Source: a bacterium (lineage in GTDB: Bacteria > Tectomicrobia > Entotheonellia > Entotheonellales > Entotheonellaceae). Taken from it: a DNA stretch of 5,171 nucleotides. Where the stretch lies: the NCBI GenBank assembly GCA_027294925.1, contig JAPULM010000044.1:1-5171 (forward strand). Direction: 5' to 3'. The notes below the pieces were generated by a model. It was not told where the DNA came from. It did not search any database and worked only from the letters and a program-made list of their open reading frames with translations. Position 1 is the stretch's first letter. Every line of letters begins with the position of its first letter. Below, one piece after another: positions 4,405 to 5,171 of the stretch. Both the position numbers and the translations under genes were made by a program.

Positions 4405-5171
4405 ATGAGACACACGATGCGTAATGTCAGCGAAAAAACCGTCGTCCACACCGGCTCACACTGGGGCATCTACGATGCCGAGGTGAAAAATGGCCAGGTG
4501 GTGGGCGTCCGAGCCTTTGACAAAGATCCCAGACCCAGCCGCATTATCGACGCCATGCCGAGCGCCGTACACGCCCCCAGTCGTATTACACGACCAATGA
4601 TCCGTCAAGGCTGGCTGCAACACGGTGTGAAGAGCAAGCGTGCCGGGCGCGGCGTCGACCCCTGGGTGGCGGTGCCGTGGGACGAGGCCCTTGACCTGGT
4701 TGCCGCCGAACTGCGCCGGGTCAAAGACGCCTATGGCAACGAAGCCATCTACGCCAGTTCAGGATGGGGCAGTGCCGGCGTGTTCCACAACGCTCCAACC
4801 CAGCTCTATCGCTTTCTCAATGGCCTGGGCGGTTTTGTCAGTCAGGTCACCAATTATAGTTTCGGGGCCGCTTCGGTGATTGTGCCCCGTATCGTCGGCA
4901 CGATGGATCCAGTCGCTCTCGGTATGACAACCTGGCCGACAATTGCCAGACATACCAACCTCATGGTGCTGTTTGGCGGCCTGCCGCCAAAGAACACTCA
5001 GGTCAATATGGGCGGCATTGGTCGCCATGAGGCGCATGACTGGCTGGCGCAACTGCAGCAGGCCGGCGTGCAGTTTGTCAATATTAGTCCCATTCGCGAT
5101 GATGCTGCCGCCACTCTGGATGCCAACTGGCTGCCACTCCGCCCCAATACGGATGTCGCTCTGATGATGGG
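4405..5171 (+). CDS. TorA/BisC/DMSO-reductase family molybdopterin oxidoreductase, N-terminal part
   Basis: About 255 codons are present and the frame is open at the right edge; family members are usually 750-850 residues. These enzymes carry bis-MGD molybdenum and typically reduce S- or N-oxides (biotin sulfoxide, DMSO, TMAO). Residues counted from ATG 4417: HTGSHWGIYDAEV (11-23, the opening block, without the Cys motif of Fe-S-containing relatives), PSRITRPMIRQGWL (54-67), DPWVAVPWDEAL (81-92), YASSGWGSAGVFHN (112-125) and NYSFGAASVIVPRIVG (146-161). Ser148 in that last block is the likely Mo ligand, matching DYSTGA of TorA. The SGW form of the fourth block resembles TorA, whereas BisC and DMSO reductase have SYGW. 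Only 10-14 residues precede the domain and a stop lies at 4393, so there is no Tat signal and the protein is probably cytoplasmic. Start: ATG 4405 or ATG 4417 (in frame). Confidence 0.93.
   Translation, partial: MRHTMRNVSEKTVVHTGSHWGIYDAEVKNGQVVGVRAFDKDPRPSRIIDAMPSAVHAPSRITRPMIRQGWLQHGVKSKRAGRGVDPWVAVPWDEALDLVAAELRRVKDAYGNEAIYASSGWGSAGVFHNAPTQLYRFLNGLGGFVSQVTNYSFGAASVIVPRIVGTMDPVALGMTTWPTIARHTNLMVLFGGLPPKNTQVNMGGIGRHEAHDWLAQLQQAGVQFVNISPIRDDAAATLDANWLPLRPNTDVALMM

Overview
The window looks like ordinary chromosomal DNA from a GC-moderate, environmental, probably uncultured bacterium with large intergenic gaps. The gene set (class III CoA-transferase, LVIVD-repeat propeller, epoxide-hydrolase-like enzyme, molybdopterin S-/N-oxide reductase) suits a metabolically versatile proteobacterium or a Tectomicrobia/Entotheonella-like lineage. 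That taxonomic guess is inference from gene types only and is weak. No rRNA, tRNA, CRISPR array, phage gene or intact insertion sequence was recognised.

Layout. (1) Bases 1-1191, minus strand: a CaiB/BaiF (class III) CoA-transferase that runs off the left edge. It has a clear start but no stop inside the window. (2) Bases 1192-1689: a gene-free divergent promoter region with a 10-bp inverted pair (CCCTCTCCCT ... AGGGAGAGGG). (3) Bases 1690-2835, plus strand: a complete 381-residue LVIVD-repeat beta-propeller. (4) A 41-bp convergent gap. (5) Bases 2877-3773, minus strand: a complete 298-residue alpha/beta hydrolase with an aspartate nucleophile, of epoxide hydrolase/dehalogenase type. (6) Bases 3774-4404: a long divergent intergenic region with several dyads, direct repeats and promoter-like boxes. 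(7) Bases 4405-5171, plus strand: the first third of a TorA/BisC/DMSO-reductase-type molybdenum enzyme that runs off the right edge.

The genes do not form one operon, because strands alternate (-,+,-,+) and each has its own ribosome binding site. Any shared pathway is therefore speculative. The most interesting signal is in the propeller: six of its seven blades start their innermost strand with a histidine (the remaining blade has Gln). That would put a ring of histidines at the central channel, as expected for a metal centre. Together with an S-/N-oxide reductase-type enzyme and a class III CoA-transferase nearby, a role in small organosulfur or amine-oxide metabolism is a testable hypothesis, not a demonstrated one.
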